Source: Bacteroides sp. MSB163
Lineage (GTDB): Bacteria > Bacteroidota > Bacteroidia > Bacteroidales > Bacteroidaceae
Length of the DNA stretch: 64,000 nucleotides
Direction of reading: 5' to 3'
Assembly: GCF_036416795.1 (NCBI RefSeq)
Contig: NZ_CP143867.1
Location: 2,658,001-2,722,000, forward strand
The position numbers and the translations under genes were made by a program. The notes beneath the pieces are model-generated. The model saw only the letters and a list, made by a program, of their open reading frames with translations. It had not been told where the DNA came from and searched no databases. Below, one piece after another: positions 45,260 to 55,438 of this stretch. Every line of letters starts with the position of its first letter. Within the stretch, counting starts at the first letter, position 1.

Positions 45260-45865
45260 TTATCCACCGGCGGCAGTCCGGTCTCCCTTTATTGCCCGCA
45301 GATAACATTCCCGGCAGAGGGGTTCGTATTCGGCCGTCTCTCCCAGAAGGACTTGTTTGTCGTTCTTGACGGTGCGGTGTGAGAAGGAGGCTAACTGTCC
45401 GCACTTCACACAAATAGCGTGGACCTTGGATACTTCATCGGCAATGGCACAAAGTCCGGGCATAGGACCGAAGGGAAGACCGCGGAAGTCCATATCCAGA
45501 CCTGCTACAATAACACGTATGCCATTATTGGCAAGTTCATTACACACATCAATCAGGCCATTATCAAAGAATTGCGCTTCGTCGATACCTACTACATCGA
45601 TTTCTGAAGTGAACAGTAGGATACTTGCCGATGAATCAATCGGTGTAGAAGCGATGGAATGGCTATCGTGAGATACGACCTCTTCTTCCGAATAGCGTGT
45701 ATCAATAGCAGGCTTGAATATTTCTACACGCTGTTTGGCGAATTTAGCGCGTTTCAGACGGCGGATCAGTTCTTCTGTCTTACCGGAGAACATTGAGCCG
45801 CATATAACTTCGATTCTTCCTCTACGATTGGTTTCCTGTATATGGTCTTCCGAGAATAATACCAT
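45260..45865 (-). CDS. tdk: thymidine kinase
   Basis: 201 residues. Phosphorylates thymidine with ATP in nucleotide salvage. P-loop GSMFSGKTEELIRRLKRA (about 24-41), DEAQFFDNGLIDVCN with the catalytic Glu/Asp region, and lasso/zinc Cys pairs CVKCG and CREC. This is the type II (tetrameric) thymidine kinase. In B. thetaiotaomicron the tdk gene is used as counter-selection marker; the neighbours here look similar to that locus from memory. Confidence 0.95.
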   Translation of the reverse strand: MVLFSEDHIQETNRRGRIEVICGSMFSGKTEELIRRLKRAKFAKQRVEIFKPAIDTRYSEEEVVSHDSHSIASTPIDSSASILLFTSEIDVVGIDEAQFFDNGLIDVCNELANNGIRVIVAGLDMDFRGLPFGPMPGLCAIADEVSKVHAICVKCGQLASFSHRTVKNDKQVLLGETAEYEPLCRECYLRAIKGDRTAAGG

Positions 45866-45965
45866 TGTTCTAAAATGTTTATTTTAGCCGCAAAAATAAC
45901 ACTTTTAATGGCTTTCCGATATTTTTTCATTATTTATTTCTACATTTGCGGCATTAACATTTGTG

Positions 45966-46595
45966 ATGCGAAAGGAAATGCAGACATTATTGGACGACAT
46001 AGAACTGGATATTCAGGAACTGAAATATTTAATGAAAGTTCTTGCAACAGACGCCAACCCTACATTGAAGGTGGTAGCTAAACGGAATATACAGCAGATG
46101 CGTGCGCGACTGGATGCTTTGCAGAAACAGCTGGACGAAACTCCCGTAGAGGTAGTTGTCATTCCTGAAGCTCCTGTCGCTCCAGTGGTTATTCCCGAAC
46201 CGGCCGCTGCTCCTGAACCGGTTAAGCCGACTCCTGTAGAACCGCTCGTTGTTGAAATCACCAAGCCGGTAGAGATCGTATCTCCCAAGTCTGAGTCTAA
46301 GCCTAAATCCGAGTCTGAACCGTCCGCGATACTATCTTCTGCATCGCCTATTTTAGCGGAACGGATAAAGTCGGCTACTGATCTGCGGCATGCTATCAGC
46401 CTGAATGACTCATTTCGCTTTGCCCGCGAGATTTTTGGTGGTGATACTGCCCGTATGAATGAAGTGATACGCCAGTTGGGTGCTGCTCCTTCATTGGAAA
46501 AGGCATTGGAACTCTTTTCTTCTACCGTTAATCCTGATGAAGAGAATGAAACGGTGGTTGATTTTATAGAACTTCTTAAGAAATACTTTAGTTAA
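45966..46595 (+). CDS. hypothetical protein with Pro/Glu-rich middle
   Basis: 209 residues. N-terminal about 1-60 is a coiled-coil-like helical region (LLDDIELDIQELKYLMKVLA), the middle about 60-120 is a Pro-Val-Glu-Lys linker (IPEAPVAPVVIPEPAAAPEP), and the C-terminus about 125-209 is a helical domain with LAERIKSATDLRHAISLNDSF and FAREIFGGD, which is often seen in Bacteroidetes proteins upstream of rsmI. No signal peptide. Function unknown. 13 bp before rsmI. Confidence 0.8.
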   Translation: MRKEMQTLLDDIELDIQELKYLMKVLATDANPTLKVVAKRNIQQMRARLDALQKQLDETPVEVVVIPEAPVAPVVIPEPAAAPEPVKPTPVEPLVVEITKPVEIVSPKSESKPKSESEPSAILSSASPILAERIKSATDLRHAISLNDSFRFAREIFGGDTARMNEVIRQLGAAPSLEKALELFSSTVNPDEENETVVDFIELLKKYFS

Positions 46596-46608
46596 AGCAG
46601 TTACGGAT

Positions 46609-47283
46609 ATGGGAAAACTTTATGTAGTGCCTACTCCGGTAGGAAATTTGGAAGATATGACATTCCGGGCTATTCGTATTTTGAAAGAGGCGGATTTGAT
46701 TCTTGCCGAAGATACGCGCACTTCCGGAATCTTACTGAAGCATTTTGAAATAAAGAACGCAATGCAATCCCATCATAAGTTTAATGAACATAAAATGGTG
46801 GAAAGTGTTGTTAATAGAATAAAGGCAGGTGAAACTGTTGCGTTAATATCGGACGCAGGAACACCGGGAATCTCCGATCCGGGCTTTCTGGTAGTGCGTG
46901 AGTGTGTTCGCAACGGTATTGAAGTACAATGTTTGCCGGGGGCTACAGCTCTTGTGCCGGCTTTGGTTGCTTCGGGCTTGCCGAATGAAAAATTCTGTTT
47001 CGAAGGTTTTCTTCCGCAGAAAAAAGGACGCATGACACGTCTGAAGATATTGGCAGAGGAACGCCGTACCATGGTGTTTTATGAGTCTCCCCACCGTCTG
47101 GTGAAAGCGTTGACTCAGTTTGCAGAGCATTTCGGTGCGGAACGTCAGGCATCTGTATCCCGGGAGATCTCGAAGATGCACGAAGAAACGGTGCGTGGCA
47201 GTCTGACTGAATTGATTGAGCATTTCACAGCCAATGATCCGCGTGGAGAAATAGTAATAGTAGTAGCAGGAATAGACGATTAA
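46609..47283 (+). CDS. rsmI: 16S rRNA (cytidine-1402 2'-O)-methyltransferase
   Basis: 224 residues, SAM-dependent tetrapyrrole-methylase fold. Starts GKLYVVPTPVGNLEDMTFRA, then LAEDTRTSGILLKHF, the SAM loop ISDAGTPGISDPGFLVV, CLPGATALVPALVASGLP, and FEGFLPQKKGRM; all standard RsmI motifs. Methylates the ribosomal P site. A slightly short member without C-terminal extension. Confidence 0.95.
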   Translation: MGKLYVVPTPVGNLEDMTFRAIRILKEADLILAEDTRTSGILLKHFEIKNAMQSHHKFNEHKMVESVVNRIKAGETVALISDAGTPGISDPGFLVVRECVRNGIEVQCLPGATALVPALVASGLPNEKFCFEGFLPQKKGRMTRLKILAEERRTMVFYESPHRLVKALTQFAEHFGAERQASVSREISKMHEETVRGSLTELIEHFTANDPRGEIVIVVAGIDD

Positions 47284-47316
47284 ATAACTTCATTAACCAA
47301 CGTAAAACAAAAGCGT

Positions 47317-48195
47317 ATGAAAAAGTTAGCAGTTTTAATTGTATGTGCGGCCGTTATGGCATCGTGCGACGGCTTGTCAGGTGGAAGTAAAGACCAACTG
47401 AAAGCTGAAAATGATTCTCTTTTGATGGAACTTACCCAGCGTAATGCTGAACTGGATGAAATGATGGGTACTTTCAATGATATCTCTGAAGGCTTCCGCC
47501 AAATCAATGCCGCCGAAAGCCGCGTAGACTTGCAGCGTGGTGCGGTTTCAGAAGGTTCTTTATCAGCTAAGCAGCAGATTGCCACTGATATTGAATTTAT
47601 CCAGAAACAAATGCAGGAAAACAAAGAGCAGATCGCTAAACTGGAAGCTATGCTGAAAAGTAGCAAGAATAACTCTACCCAGTTGAAGAAAGCTGTAGAA
47701 TCTCTGACCCAGGAATTAGTAGCCAAAACCCAGCGTATCGAGGAATTGCAGGCTGAACTTGCCTCCAAGAATATTCGTATTCAGGAACTGGATGCAGCTG
47801 TGACTGGCTTGTCAACTGACAAAGAAATTCTTACTGCCGAAAATGAAGCAAAAGCTAAAACCGTAGCTGAGCAAGATAAGGCACTGAATACCGCTTGGTT
47901 TGTTTTCGGAACAAAGAAAGAACTGAAGGATCAGAATATTCTGACAAATACCGGTCTCTTCCAGAAAAAGCAAGTGCTTAAGGATAGTGATATCAATAAG
48001 GATTACTTTACTCAGGTTGATATTCGTACAACGAAAGAAATTAAGTTGTATTCTAAGAGTGCAGATGTCTTGACCACTCATCCGGCAGGTTCTTATGCTT
48101 TGGAGAAAGATGATAAAGATCAGCTCGTTCTGAAGATTACGAATCCGAAAGATTTCTGGAGCGTATCCAGATACCTGGTTATTCAAGTAAAATAA
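47317..48195 (+). CDS. coiled-coil lipoprotein of unknown function
   Basis: 292 residues with lipoprotein signal MKKLAVLIVCAAVMASC. Residues about 30-185 are a long coiled coil (LKAENDSLLMELTQRNAELDEM and later repeats), followed by a C-terminal domain of about 100 residues (NTAWFVFGTKKELKDQNIL). A widely conserved Bacteroides hypothetical of the envelope; role unknown. Followed by a strong terminator. Confidence 0.85.
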   Translation: MKKLAVLIVCAAVMASCDGLSGGSKDQLKAENDSLLMELTQRNAELDEMMGTFNDISEGFRQINAAESRVDLQRGAVSEGSLSAKQQIATDIEFIQKQMQENKEQIAKLEAMLKSSKNNSTQLKKAVESLTQELVAKTQRIEELQAELASKNIRIQELDAAVTGLSTDKEILTAENEAKAKTVAEQDKALNTAWFVFGTKKELKDQNILTNTGLFQKKQVLKDSDINKDYFTQVDIRTTKEIKLYSKSADVLTTHPAGSYALEKDDKDQLVLKITNPKDFWSVSRYLVIQVK

Positions 48196-48213
48196 CTTAA
48201 TTAAATTATAAGA

Positions 48214-48246
48214 ATGGCAGGGAAGGGTTATCCCTGCCATTTTCTT
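48214..48246 (+). terminator. terminator after the lipoprotein gene
   Basis: Stem ATGGCAGGGA (48214-48223) and TCCCTGCCAT (48231-48240), then TTTTC and more T. Confidence 0.85.
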
Positions 48247-48251
48247 TTTAT

Positions 48252-48944
48252 ATGCAGTACAAGAATATCCTTTTTGACCTGGACGATACTCTCTGGGCCT
48301 TTTCTTTTAATGCCCGTGATACATTTGAGGAAATGTATCGCAAATATGGATATGATCGCTATTTTCGGTCTTTTGAACATTTCTATGAACTCTATGAGAA
48401 GCGTAATATCGAATTGTGGGCAGAATATGCAGATGGAAAAGTGACAAAGGAAGAATTGAATCGTCAACGTTTTCTTTATCCGCTGGAGGCAGTAGGAGAG
48501 GGGGATGCGGCTTTAGCGAAAGCTTTTTCTGATGACTTCTTTGCGGTTATTCCTACAAAAAGCAGATTGATGCCCCATGCGCAGGAAGTGCTGGAATATT
48601 TGGCACCTAAATATAATCTTTATATCCTCTCCAATGGATTTCAGGAACTGCAATGCCACAAAATGCGTTCTGCTGGAATTGACCATTACTTCAAGAAAGT
48701 AGTTCTATCAGATGATATTGGTGTCCTGAAGCCATGGCCCGAGATTTTCCATTTTGCCATGTCGGCTACCCAGTCTGAACTGCGTGAGTCGTTGATGGTG
48801 GGTGACAGCTGGGAAAATGATATAACGGGTGCTCAGGGAGTAGGCATGCATCAGGTATTCTATAATGTAACGGGACGTACCGAGTTTCCATTTAAGCCTA
48901 CTTATCAGATTACAGATTTGAAAGAGTTGCTTCAATTGTTGTGA
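48252..48944 (+). CDS. HAD-family hydrolase, YjjG-like nucleotidase
   Basis: 230 residues. HAD motif I LFDLDDTLWAF (D at about 11 and 13), motif II LYILSNGFQEL, motif III Lys in FKKVVLSDDIGVLKPWPEIF and motif IV MVGDSWENDITGAQG. The set fits YjjG-type noncanonical pyrimidine 5'-nucleotidases. Ends with TGA, showing that the host uses TGA as a stop. Starts 6 bp after the T-run of a terminator. Confidence 0.9.
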   Translation: MQYKNILFDLDDTLWAFSFNARDTFEEMYRKYGYDRYFRSFEHFYELYEKRNIELWAEYADGKVTKEELNRQRFLYPLEAVGEGDAALAKAFSDDFFAVIPTKSRLMPHAQEVLEYLAPKYNLYILSNGFQELQCHKMRSAGIDHYFKKVVLSDDIGVLKPWPEIFHFAMSATQSELRESLMVGDSWENDITGAQGVGMHQVFYNVTGRTEFPFKPTYQITDLKELLQLL

Positions 48945-48995
48945 CATTGAGGGATTAGTTGTAATTTTGTCAGCGTAAACACATAATTTGCAGCT

Positions 48996-49640
48996 ATGGA
49001 TACTATTTTACCTTTCGCTTTGCTTTGTTTCACTTCTTTCTTTACATTGACAAATCCTCTCGGGACTATGCCTGTCTTTCTGACCATGACCCATGGAATG
49101 ACGGATAAGGAGCGACAGTCTGTAGTGTCTCGTGCTACATTAGTAGCTTTCATCACGATTATGGTTTTTACCTTTGCAGGTCAGTTCCTGTTCAAGTTCT
49201 TTGGGATCTCTACAAACGGATTTCGTATAGCCGGTGGTGTTATAATCTTTAAAATCGGTTTTGATATGTTGCAAGCACGTTACACACAAATGAAATTAAA
49301 AGATGAAGAGATTAAAACTTATGCTGATGACATCTCCGTTACCCCTTTAGGAATTCCGATGCTTTGTGGTCCCGGTGCCATAGCAAATGCCATTGTGTTG
49401 ATGCAGGATGCCCATACTATCCAAATGAAGGGTGTATTAATAGGAATGATCGCCTTTATCTACCTGATTACGTTTTTCATTCTGCGTGCCTCTACGCGGC
49501 TGGTAAAAGTGTTAGGGGAAACGGGAAATAATGTGATGATGCGCCTGATGGGACTTATTCTGATGGTAATTGCTGTGGAGTGTTTTGTGAGTGGGGCGAA
49601 ACCGATATTGGTGGATATTTTGAAAGAAGGTCTGATATAA
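48996..49640 (+). CDS. MarC-family integral membrane protein
   Basis: 214 residues, six predicted membrane segments (about 8-28, 45-65, 70-90, 113-135, 142-163, 186-208). Conserved starts: FTSFFTLTNPLGTMPVFLTMT and SVTPLGIPMLCGPGAIA are the UPF0056/MarC signatures. Transport role is unproven for most members. Ends at a bidirectional terminator. Confidence 0.93.
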   Translation: MDTILPFALLCFTSFFTLTNPLGTMPVFLTMTHGMTDKERQSVVSRATLVAFITIMVFTFAGQFLFKFFGISTNGFRIAGGVIIFKIGFDMLQARYTQMKLKDEEIKTYADDISVTPLGIPMLCGPGAIANAIVLMQDAHTIQMKGVLIGMIAFIYLITFFILRASTRLVKVLGETGNNVMMRLMGLILMVIAVECFVSGAKPILVDILKEGLI

Positions 49641-49685
49641 AACTGCCCCCAAATGTCTGGTTGGACATTCGGAGGCAGTTTTTAT
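49639..49685. terminator. bidirectional terminator between marC-like gene and SusCD locus 1
   Basis: AAAACTGCC (49639-49647) pairs with GGCAGTTTT (49674-49682), with an inner AATGTC/GACATT stem; T-run on both sides. Genes are convergent here. Confidence 0.85.
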
Positions 49686-49717
49686 TATTTAAGATGTGTC
49701 CAGTTATCGTATGATTA

Positions 49718-50602
49718 TCACCATGGATAATTTACGTTCCAGATAAATGCTACGGTCTGATACCAACCCAGACTGACACTGCTTCCACCTTCATCATAAC
49801 CTACCAAGGCTTCGATTATATAGAGGTTGCCATCGTTTTCGAATGCACAGTTGTTCTTACCCGGTGTGTAGGCAAAGTAATAGTTGCCGTCGTCTGCACT
49901 CGCTTCACCCATTTTCTGAACCGTAGATGGGAATCCGACAGGTGTACCATTAGCGGCATTGACGATGAACTGGATATGGTGTCCCTTTTCCAAAGTCACT
50001 CCTGTTGCACCGGCTGCTGTTTCAGAATAATAGTAGGGACTTACCAGTCGGTACAAACCATTACCACCTTCTGCCTTTTCTATATCCACTTTTACACCAT
50101 CACCTACCAAACCATTATCATCGATGGTTCCTGACCATGAAGTATAGAACTGAGCGCTACCGGCTGCTACCCAATTGTACAACTTGCTTAAATTAATTGT
50201 TGTGGTAGAATTACCTGATACAGAGGTGTTATCCTTTGCTATGGAAAGAGTCGCTTTATAAGAAACACCTACTTGAATGTCGCCTACTGCAATCGTATAA
50301 ATGGCAGTATTACTACCATCTGCAAATGTTACCTCAGCTGGTCCGCTCAATGCAGGATCGTTAAATTTTGCATCTACGGCAATGGTCGATGCACCTACAT
50401 TGGTACTGCGTGTCAGAGAAACCTTGATTTCGGTCAACGTTTCAGTACCTGCTACGGTATAGGTTTGTTCGCTCTGGTCGAACGTATATTTCACTTCGCT
50501 GTCTATCGGGGCTTTGTCCCAATAACCATCGGTGCTACAGCCGACAAACATGACAGCCGCTACCGACAGCGCTATGGATAGAATTGATTTATTGAAATTC
50601 AT
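49718..50602 (-). CDS. surface lipoprotein of SusCD locus 1, unknown function
   Basis: 294 residues with lipoprotein signal ending MFVGC. The following region has beta-sandwich-like repeats (EVKYTFDQSEQTYTV, KVSLTRSTNVGASTIAVDAKF) like SusE/SusF or BACON-type surface domains, and a C-terminal part with aromatic residues (YYYSETAAG, FIWNVNYPW). Third gene after susC and susD, 35 bp behind, so probably an accessory lipoprotein of the importer. Family name uncertain. The equivalent gene in locus 2 is at 62692. Confidence 0.75.
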   Translation of the reverse strand: MNFNKSILSIALSVAAVMFVGCSTDGYWDKAPIDSEVKYTFDQSEQTYTVAGTETLTEIKVSLTRSTNVGASTIAVDAKFNDPALSGPAEVTFADGSNTAIYTIAVGDIQVGVSYKATLSIAKDNTSVSGNSTTTINLSKLYNWVAAGSAQFYTSWSGTIDDNGLVGDGVKVDIEKAEGGNGLYRLVSPYYYSETAAGATGVTLEKGHHIQFIVNAANGTPVGFPSTVQKMGEASADDGNYYFAYTPGKNNCAFENDGNLYIIEALVGYDEGGSSVSLGWYQTVAFIWNVNYPW

Positions 50603-50637
50603 ATAATGCTATTTTTACAGTTTGTTACCTATGTTCA

Positions 50638-52233
50638 TTAGTTGTCTGTAACCGGAGACGGAATTGACGTTACCGGATTATTGTCTGATGCCGAGATCAA
50701 TGAGTTACCTTGTTCTTCACTTTCAGGGATACGGTAGATCAAGGTGTTATCACCGGCCGGCACGTTAAATACATAAGCGGCAGGGAATCCGGCTCCACGA
50801 CGATCGATACCTTTATTCAGTCGCAGAATGTCAAAATAAGAAAGGCCCTCACCCCAAAGTTCAATACGACGTTGCTGCCATACTGCATCCTGTACGGCTG
50901 TTGCACTGGAAGCGGTACAAACATAGGCAGGGTCACGATAATCATTTACAAATTTTTGTAAAGTAGCTGCGCCGGTTGAAGGATTTCCACCCATAGCTTG
51001 TGCTTCTGCCAAAATCAAGTGCATTTCTTCCACACGCATCAAAGGAATGTCGCTTGCGTTAGTGCTTTGAGCCATTACTCCCTTATAAGGACCGTATTTC
51101 ATTTGAGTATAAGCGGGGCAACCATATTTCGTAGCTTGGGCTACTTGTGCTTCATTCAAGTTGTCAGAATGCTTATTGGCATCGAGCCACCATCCTTTAC
51201 GAACGTCTGTATCGGGAATCTCGTTATACAATTTTTTGTTGATCATACGCCATGATCCTACTGAAGCGTATCCATAATTCAGTGATCCCATATGTGAAGG
51301 GAAATTCACAATACCGGAAGTTACTACACGGTCTGTTTCAGCGATTACAATGGCCCACATCCAAGAGTGGTCACTGCTTTCCGTAAAACCCGGAGCACTT
51401 GCTTCTTCGCGACTATAAGGAGTGCCACTGCCATCGATGGCTTTTTGAGCGTCTTCAGCTGCTGCTGTCCAATTTTGCATGGTCAGATTGACACGTGCAC
51501 GCAAACCATAAGCCACTTCCTTACTGATGTAGCGCTTATCGGTACCACGGGTTTTGTCAGTATCCTCTAATAAAGATACAGCTTTGTTCAGGTCACTCAT
51601 AATCTGATCATAGACTTCCTGCACAGTAGACCGGGCACAACCATTAGCTGCAGCCTCATTGGCATTCTCGTTTGTAATCAGAGGAACGCAAGGTTTGCTT
51701 TCATTTCCTTTATAAGTATGCTGATACATTTGGGCCAATATAAAATAGTCGAATGCGCGTATGGACAAAGCCTGTGCCAAGTAGTACTTCAGAGAGTTAT
51801 CTTCTGTAGCCGGGTCGATGGTACTCACTACTCCATTGGCGGTATAGATCTGGTTGTACATCGTACGCCATAATATGTTTGTCGGACGATAGTTAAAGAA
51901 AAGATCTTCAAAAGTCATGGAACGGGTAAACCAGTTATAGTTTATGTCTAAACCAACCATATCTGTGCCGCGGCTATCCAAATTCAGCATAATTGAACCA
52001 TAACCGAAGTCATCGTGTCCAAAAGAAGTAGGGATGGCATTGCCATATACACTGAACATGGCGGTGATACCCGTTACGCTTGCGGATACCATTTCTGGGT
52101 CGTTTTTAACAACTTCTTCTTTCTGGTCGCTTGTAATAACAGCTCCCAGGGGTTCGGTATCTAAATCATTACACCCCACAAGCAATACACTTGCAAGTGC
52201 CGATGCGAATATTTTAAATTTTATATCTTTCAT
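50638..52233 (-). CDS. SusD/RagB-like lipoprotein, locus 1
   Basis: 531 residues, lipoprotein signal MKDIKFKIFASALASVLLVGC. SusD features: DLDTEPLG start, ALSIRAFDYFILAQMYQHTYKG, YDQIMSDLNKAVSLLE, MRVEEMHLILAEAQAMGGN and RRIELWGEGLSYFDILRLNKG. Partner of the SusC at 52262. The ligand is not told by sequence; the resemblance to the RagAB-like peptide importers of Bacteroides is a possibility only. Confidence 0.93.
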   Translation of the reverse strand: MKDIKFKIFASALASVLLVGCNDLDTEPLGAVITSDQKEEVVKNDPEMVSASVTGITAMFSVYGNAIPTSFGHDDFGYGSIMLNLDSRGTDMVGLDINYNWFTRSMTFEDLFFNYRPTNILWRTMYNQIYTANGVVSTIDPATEDNSLKYYLAQALSIRAFDYFILAQMYQHTYKGNESKPCVPLITNENANEAAANGCARSTVQEVYDQIMSDLNKAVSLLEDTDKTRGTDKRYISKEVAYGLRARVNLTMQNWTAAAEDAQKAIDGSGTPYSREEASAPGFTESSDHSWMWAIVIAETDRVVTSGIVNFPSHMGSLNYGYASVGSWRMINKKLYNEIPDTDVRKGWWLDANKHSDNLNEAQVAQATKYGCPAYTQMKYGPYKGVMAQSTNASDIPLMRVEEMHLILAEAQAMGGNPSTGAATLQKFVNDYRDPAYVCTASSATAVQDAVWQQRRIELWGEGLSYFDILRLNKGIDRRGAGFPAAYVFNVPAGDNTLIYRIPESEEQGNSLISASDNNPVTSIPSPVTDN

Positions 52234-52261
52234 TGTTATTCTGCTTTATAGTTAGTATAGT

Positions 52262-55200
52262 TTAGAACGTTAATTTCACTCCTGCCGAAATACTGCGTAA
52301 TGCACCATACGTAGAGGTGGTAGATGATACATAACCTTGACGTGGGTCTAATCCCTTACGTGCAGCGAACAATGCAACATTGTCGGCAGCACCATAAACT
52401 CTAAGTGATTCTATTCCCAAATTGCGTATGATTCTTTTCGGCAATGTATAACCTAAAGTAATATTGTTTATAGATAAGTAGTTTGAAGAAACAATCCAGC
52501 GGTCCGAGCTTGAACCTGCATCATAGTTCTCGGTTGCACACAAGCGGGGAACATCTGTATTCGGGTTCTCTGCCGTCCAGGCTTTGGCAATGTCCTTATG
52601 CCAGTTGTAACCGGCATTATTGTTGCTACCACCATGCATCAAGTCTTGATAAGTATAATCCCACAGTTTACCACCCAGTTGATAAGAGAACTGGATAGAG
52701 AAGTCAAAACCGTAGAAATCCAAGCTGGTACCGAAACCGCCATAGACGGTTGGAAGCAAATCACCGGTAGCTTCTTTGCAATTAGAAGCGACAGCGTAAT
52801 CGGCTGTTGTATAGGCGTTTCCTTCATCATCTTTTGCCCAGAACAAAGATTGTCCGGTAGTGGGGTCAACACCTGCATATTTCACAAGATAAAGTTGATA
52901 CATAGATTCACCCTCGCGATAGATACGTGAACCGCTGATTAATTCGCCATTCAAGTCAGGATGCAGCTTATTTACTTTATTTTTCAGGAAAGTAGCATTA
53001 CCAAAAATGTTCCACTTTAAATTATTAATATCAATCGGAGTATAATTCAATTCAATTTCCACACCCGAGTTAGTCATCGAACCAATGTTCATTGGAATAG
53101 AACTGTAACCGTTGGAGTTTGCTACCGGCTTATTATAAAGCATGTCGCTAGTCTTACGGTTGAAATATTCTATTGTACCTTCTAATTTATGGTTGAGCAG
53201 TGTGAAGTCAGTACCTATATTGAAGGAGTTACTCTTTTCCCAAGTGATGTCTGGATTACCTTTATAATAAAGTGTACCATCCGAGAATATACCATTAGCA
53301 CCAGTCATGGAGTATTGATCCAGATACGGATAGTAGTTTGCATAACCGTTTCTCAGCAATGCATCGTTACCTTGTTGACCAAATGAAGCCTTTAGCTTCA
53401 ACATATCAATCCATTCTGTATTTTCCAAAAATGCTTCTTTGCTGATAACCCATGCAACACTGGCAGACCAGAAGTTACCCCAACGCTTGTCGGGATGGAA
53501 ACGAGAAGAAGCGTCGCGACGGTAAGAAGCACTGGCAAAGTATTTTTCATCAAAGTCGTAATTGATTCGACTGATAATGCCTCTGGTAGAATATTCGTCA
53601 CGAGCACCACCACCACGTTTGTTATCGATAGTGTTGTTTACCGTGAAGTCATAATCCTTATAAAGATTCTGCCCGGTTGCATAACTATATTCATAGCGGT
53701 AGTCATAGCTTTCATAACCTAACAGAATATCGAAATTGTTCATTCCGAAGCTTTTCTTATAGGTAGCCAGATATTGCTGGTTGAAGGCAGATGTACGCAT
53801 GTGTTCTTGTTGTGCAGTACCACCGTAACTTGCTGACTGTCCATAATACTTGTTACCCAAAACATTATAGCGTGTATTATCAATATAAGCGCCCAATGAG
53901 CCTGTTAGTTTCAGTCCTTCAATTGGGGACAACTCGATGAACCATTTACCGTTAAGGATATCCATCAGGTATTCTTCCTTATTATAAAGCAAGTCACCTT
54001 TGGGGTTTGACATAGACATAAAGTTACGCGTGCTGTTTGTACTGCTACCATCACCGTAATCATAAATCTTGTTACCTGAATTCTTGTCGTAAGCTAGTGA
54101 ACCATCAGCGTTGCGTACATACATCGGATAAACCGGAGCAATATTATTTGCCAACAAGAAAGCGTTTCCTGAAGAAGCTGTAGCTGTTTGGTCACCCGGA
54201 TACTTGCTCTTGGCATTAGTATATCCTAAACTGGTGCCGAATTTCAACCACTTTTTTGCTTGATAGTCTACATTTAAACGCGTAGAAATACGATTGAAAC
54301 CTGAATTTTCGATAACACCGTTATCTTCCAGGTAACCGGCAGAGAAATAGTAGTTCAAACGATCTGTACCACCTGATACACTCAAGTTATACTCTTGACG
54401 CATTTGGCTGGAGATTGTTCCATCTGTCCAATCATCCGGAGTATAGTAATATTGTCCGTCACTATAGCCCAGTTTCGCATTTGGGTTGATTTTACCATCC
54501 ATACCGATCAGACCTTCACCTTGAGGCAACGTATATATTTGGTAACCGATGGCCGGGAACAACTGTGCATTAGCGTAAGTATGTGCAGCTTCCGGAGTAC
54601 GTCCCAATTTGTAATAAGCGGCATTGTAATGAGCCTTATAGAGAGTTTCCATGTACGTAGCAGGGCTTTCCATCACATCGTATTTACCTACTTGACGAGA
54701 ATTGCTACCCCAACGTGCATCTACAGATACACGTGCATTACCATCCTTACCTTTTTTAGTGGTTACCAAAATAACGCCGTTAGCACCACGCGCACCATAC
54801 AAAGCAGCTGCGGCAGCATCTTTCAGTACGGTCATTGTTTCAATATCCTGTGAATTGATAGAAGAAATATCACCATCAAAAGGAATTCCATCTACTACGT
54901 ATAACGGATTGCTGCTGGATGCCATAGAACCAATACCACGAATACGTACTGTGGCTGAAGTTCCTGGTTGACCGTTGCTGCTTGTAGTTTGTACACCGGC
55001 TACACTACCCGACAATGCGTTGGTAATGTTGGATACTTGGCGCTTTTCTAGTTTATCTGCCTTTACAACACTCGCAGAACCGGTAAATGCAGACTTCTTC
55101 GCAGTACCGTAAGCTACCACTATAACTTCGTCAAGCATCTCTGAATCCACCTTCATAAAGACCTTCATAGTAGGTTTGATAGCTACTTCTTGTGTCTGCA

Positions 55201-55438
55201 TACCAATGTACGAAACCTGCAAAGTCTTCGCAGAACTTGGTACGTTCGATAAAGTAAAATCACCATCTACACCGGTAATAGTACCAAGTTGAGTACCTTT
55301 TACCAATACAGAGGCTCCAATAACTGGCTGCCCATCTTCTTCAGAAATCACAACACCCGTGATTGTCTGAGTTTGGGCAGTTACTAGGCCTATTCCAACA
55401 AAAAGACAGGCCAATAACAGCATTAATTTTCTTTTCAT
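52262..55438 (-). CDS. SusC/RagA-like TonB-dependent transporter, locus 1 (expressed orientation)
   Basis: 1058 residues. Signal peptide to about residue 21 (VTAQ), carboxypeptidase-like domain about 24-100 (ITGVVISEEDGQPVIGASVL), TonB-box region VVAYGTAKKSAFTGSASVV, plug with SGSVAGVQTTSSNGQPGTSA and IETMTVLKDAAAAALYGARG, then barrel to residue 1058 with the last strand SISAGVKLTF. Codons 68-71 (SSAK) contain the 11-bp repeat shared with the silent susC at 58139. In the present orientation this gene carries the promoter and 5' end. It forms a unit with SusD (28 bp downstream) and the lipoprotein. Confidence 0.94.
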   Translation of the reverse strand: MKRKLMLLLACLFVGIGLVTAQTQTITGVVISEEDGQPVIGASVLVKGTQLGTITGVDGDFTLSNVPSSAKTLQVSYIGMQTQEVAIKPTMKVFMKVDSEMLDEVIVVAYGTAKKSAFTGSASVVKADKLEKRQVSNITNALSGSVAGVQTTSSNGQPGTSATVRIRGIGSMASSSNPLYVVDGIPFDGDISSINSQDIETMTVLKDAAAAALYGARGANGVILVTTKKGKDGNARVSVDARWGSNSRQVGKYDVMESPATYMETLYKAHYNAAYYKLGRTPEAAHTYANAQLFPAIGYQIYTLPQGEGLIGMDGKINPNAKLGYSDGQYYYTPDDWTDGTISSQMRQEYNLSVSGGTDRLNYYFSAGYLEDNGVIENSGFNRISTRLNVDYQAKKWLKFGTSLGYTNAKSKYPGDQTATASSGNAFLLANNIAPVYPMYVRNADGSLAYDKNSGNKIYDYGDGSSTNSTRNFMSMSNPKGDLLYNKEEYLMDILNGKWFIELSPIEGLKLTGSLGAYIDNTRYNVLGNKYYGQSASYGGTAQQEHMRTSAFNQQYLATYKKSFGMNNFDILLGYESYDYRYEYSYATGQNLYKDYDFTVNNTIDNKRGGGARDEYSTRGIISRINYDFDEKYFASASYRRDASSRFHPDKRWGNFWSASVAWVISKEAFLENTEWIDMLKLKASFGQQGNDALLRNGYANYYPYLDQYSMTGANGIFSDGTLYYKGNPDITWEKSNSFNIGTDFTLLNHKLEGTIEYFNRKTSDMLYNKPVANSNGYSSIPMNIGSMTNSGVEIELNYTPIDINNLKWNIFGNATFLKNKVNKLHPDLNGELISGSRIYREGESMYQLYLVKYAGVDPTTGQSLFWAKDDEGNAYTTADYAVASNCKEATGDLLPTVYGGFGTSLDFYGFDFSIQFSYQLGGKLWDYTYQDLMHGGSNNNAGYNWHKDIAKAWTAENPNTDVPRLCATENYDAGSSSDRWIVSSNYLSINNITLGYTLPKRIIRNLGIESLRVYGAADNVALFAARKGLDPRQGYVSSTTSTYGALRSISAGVKLTF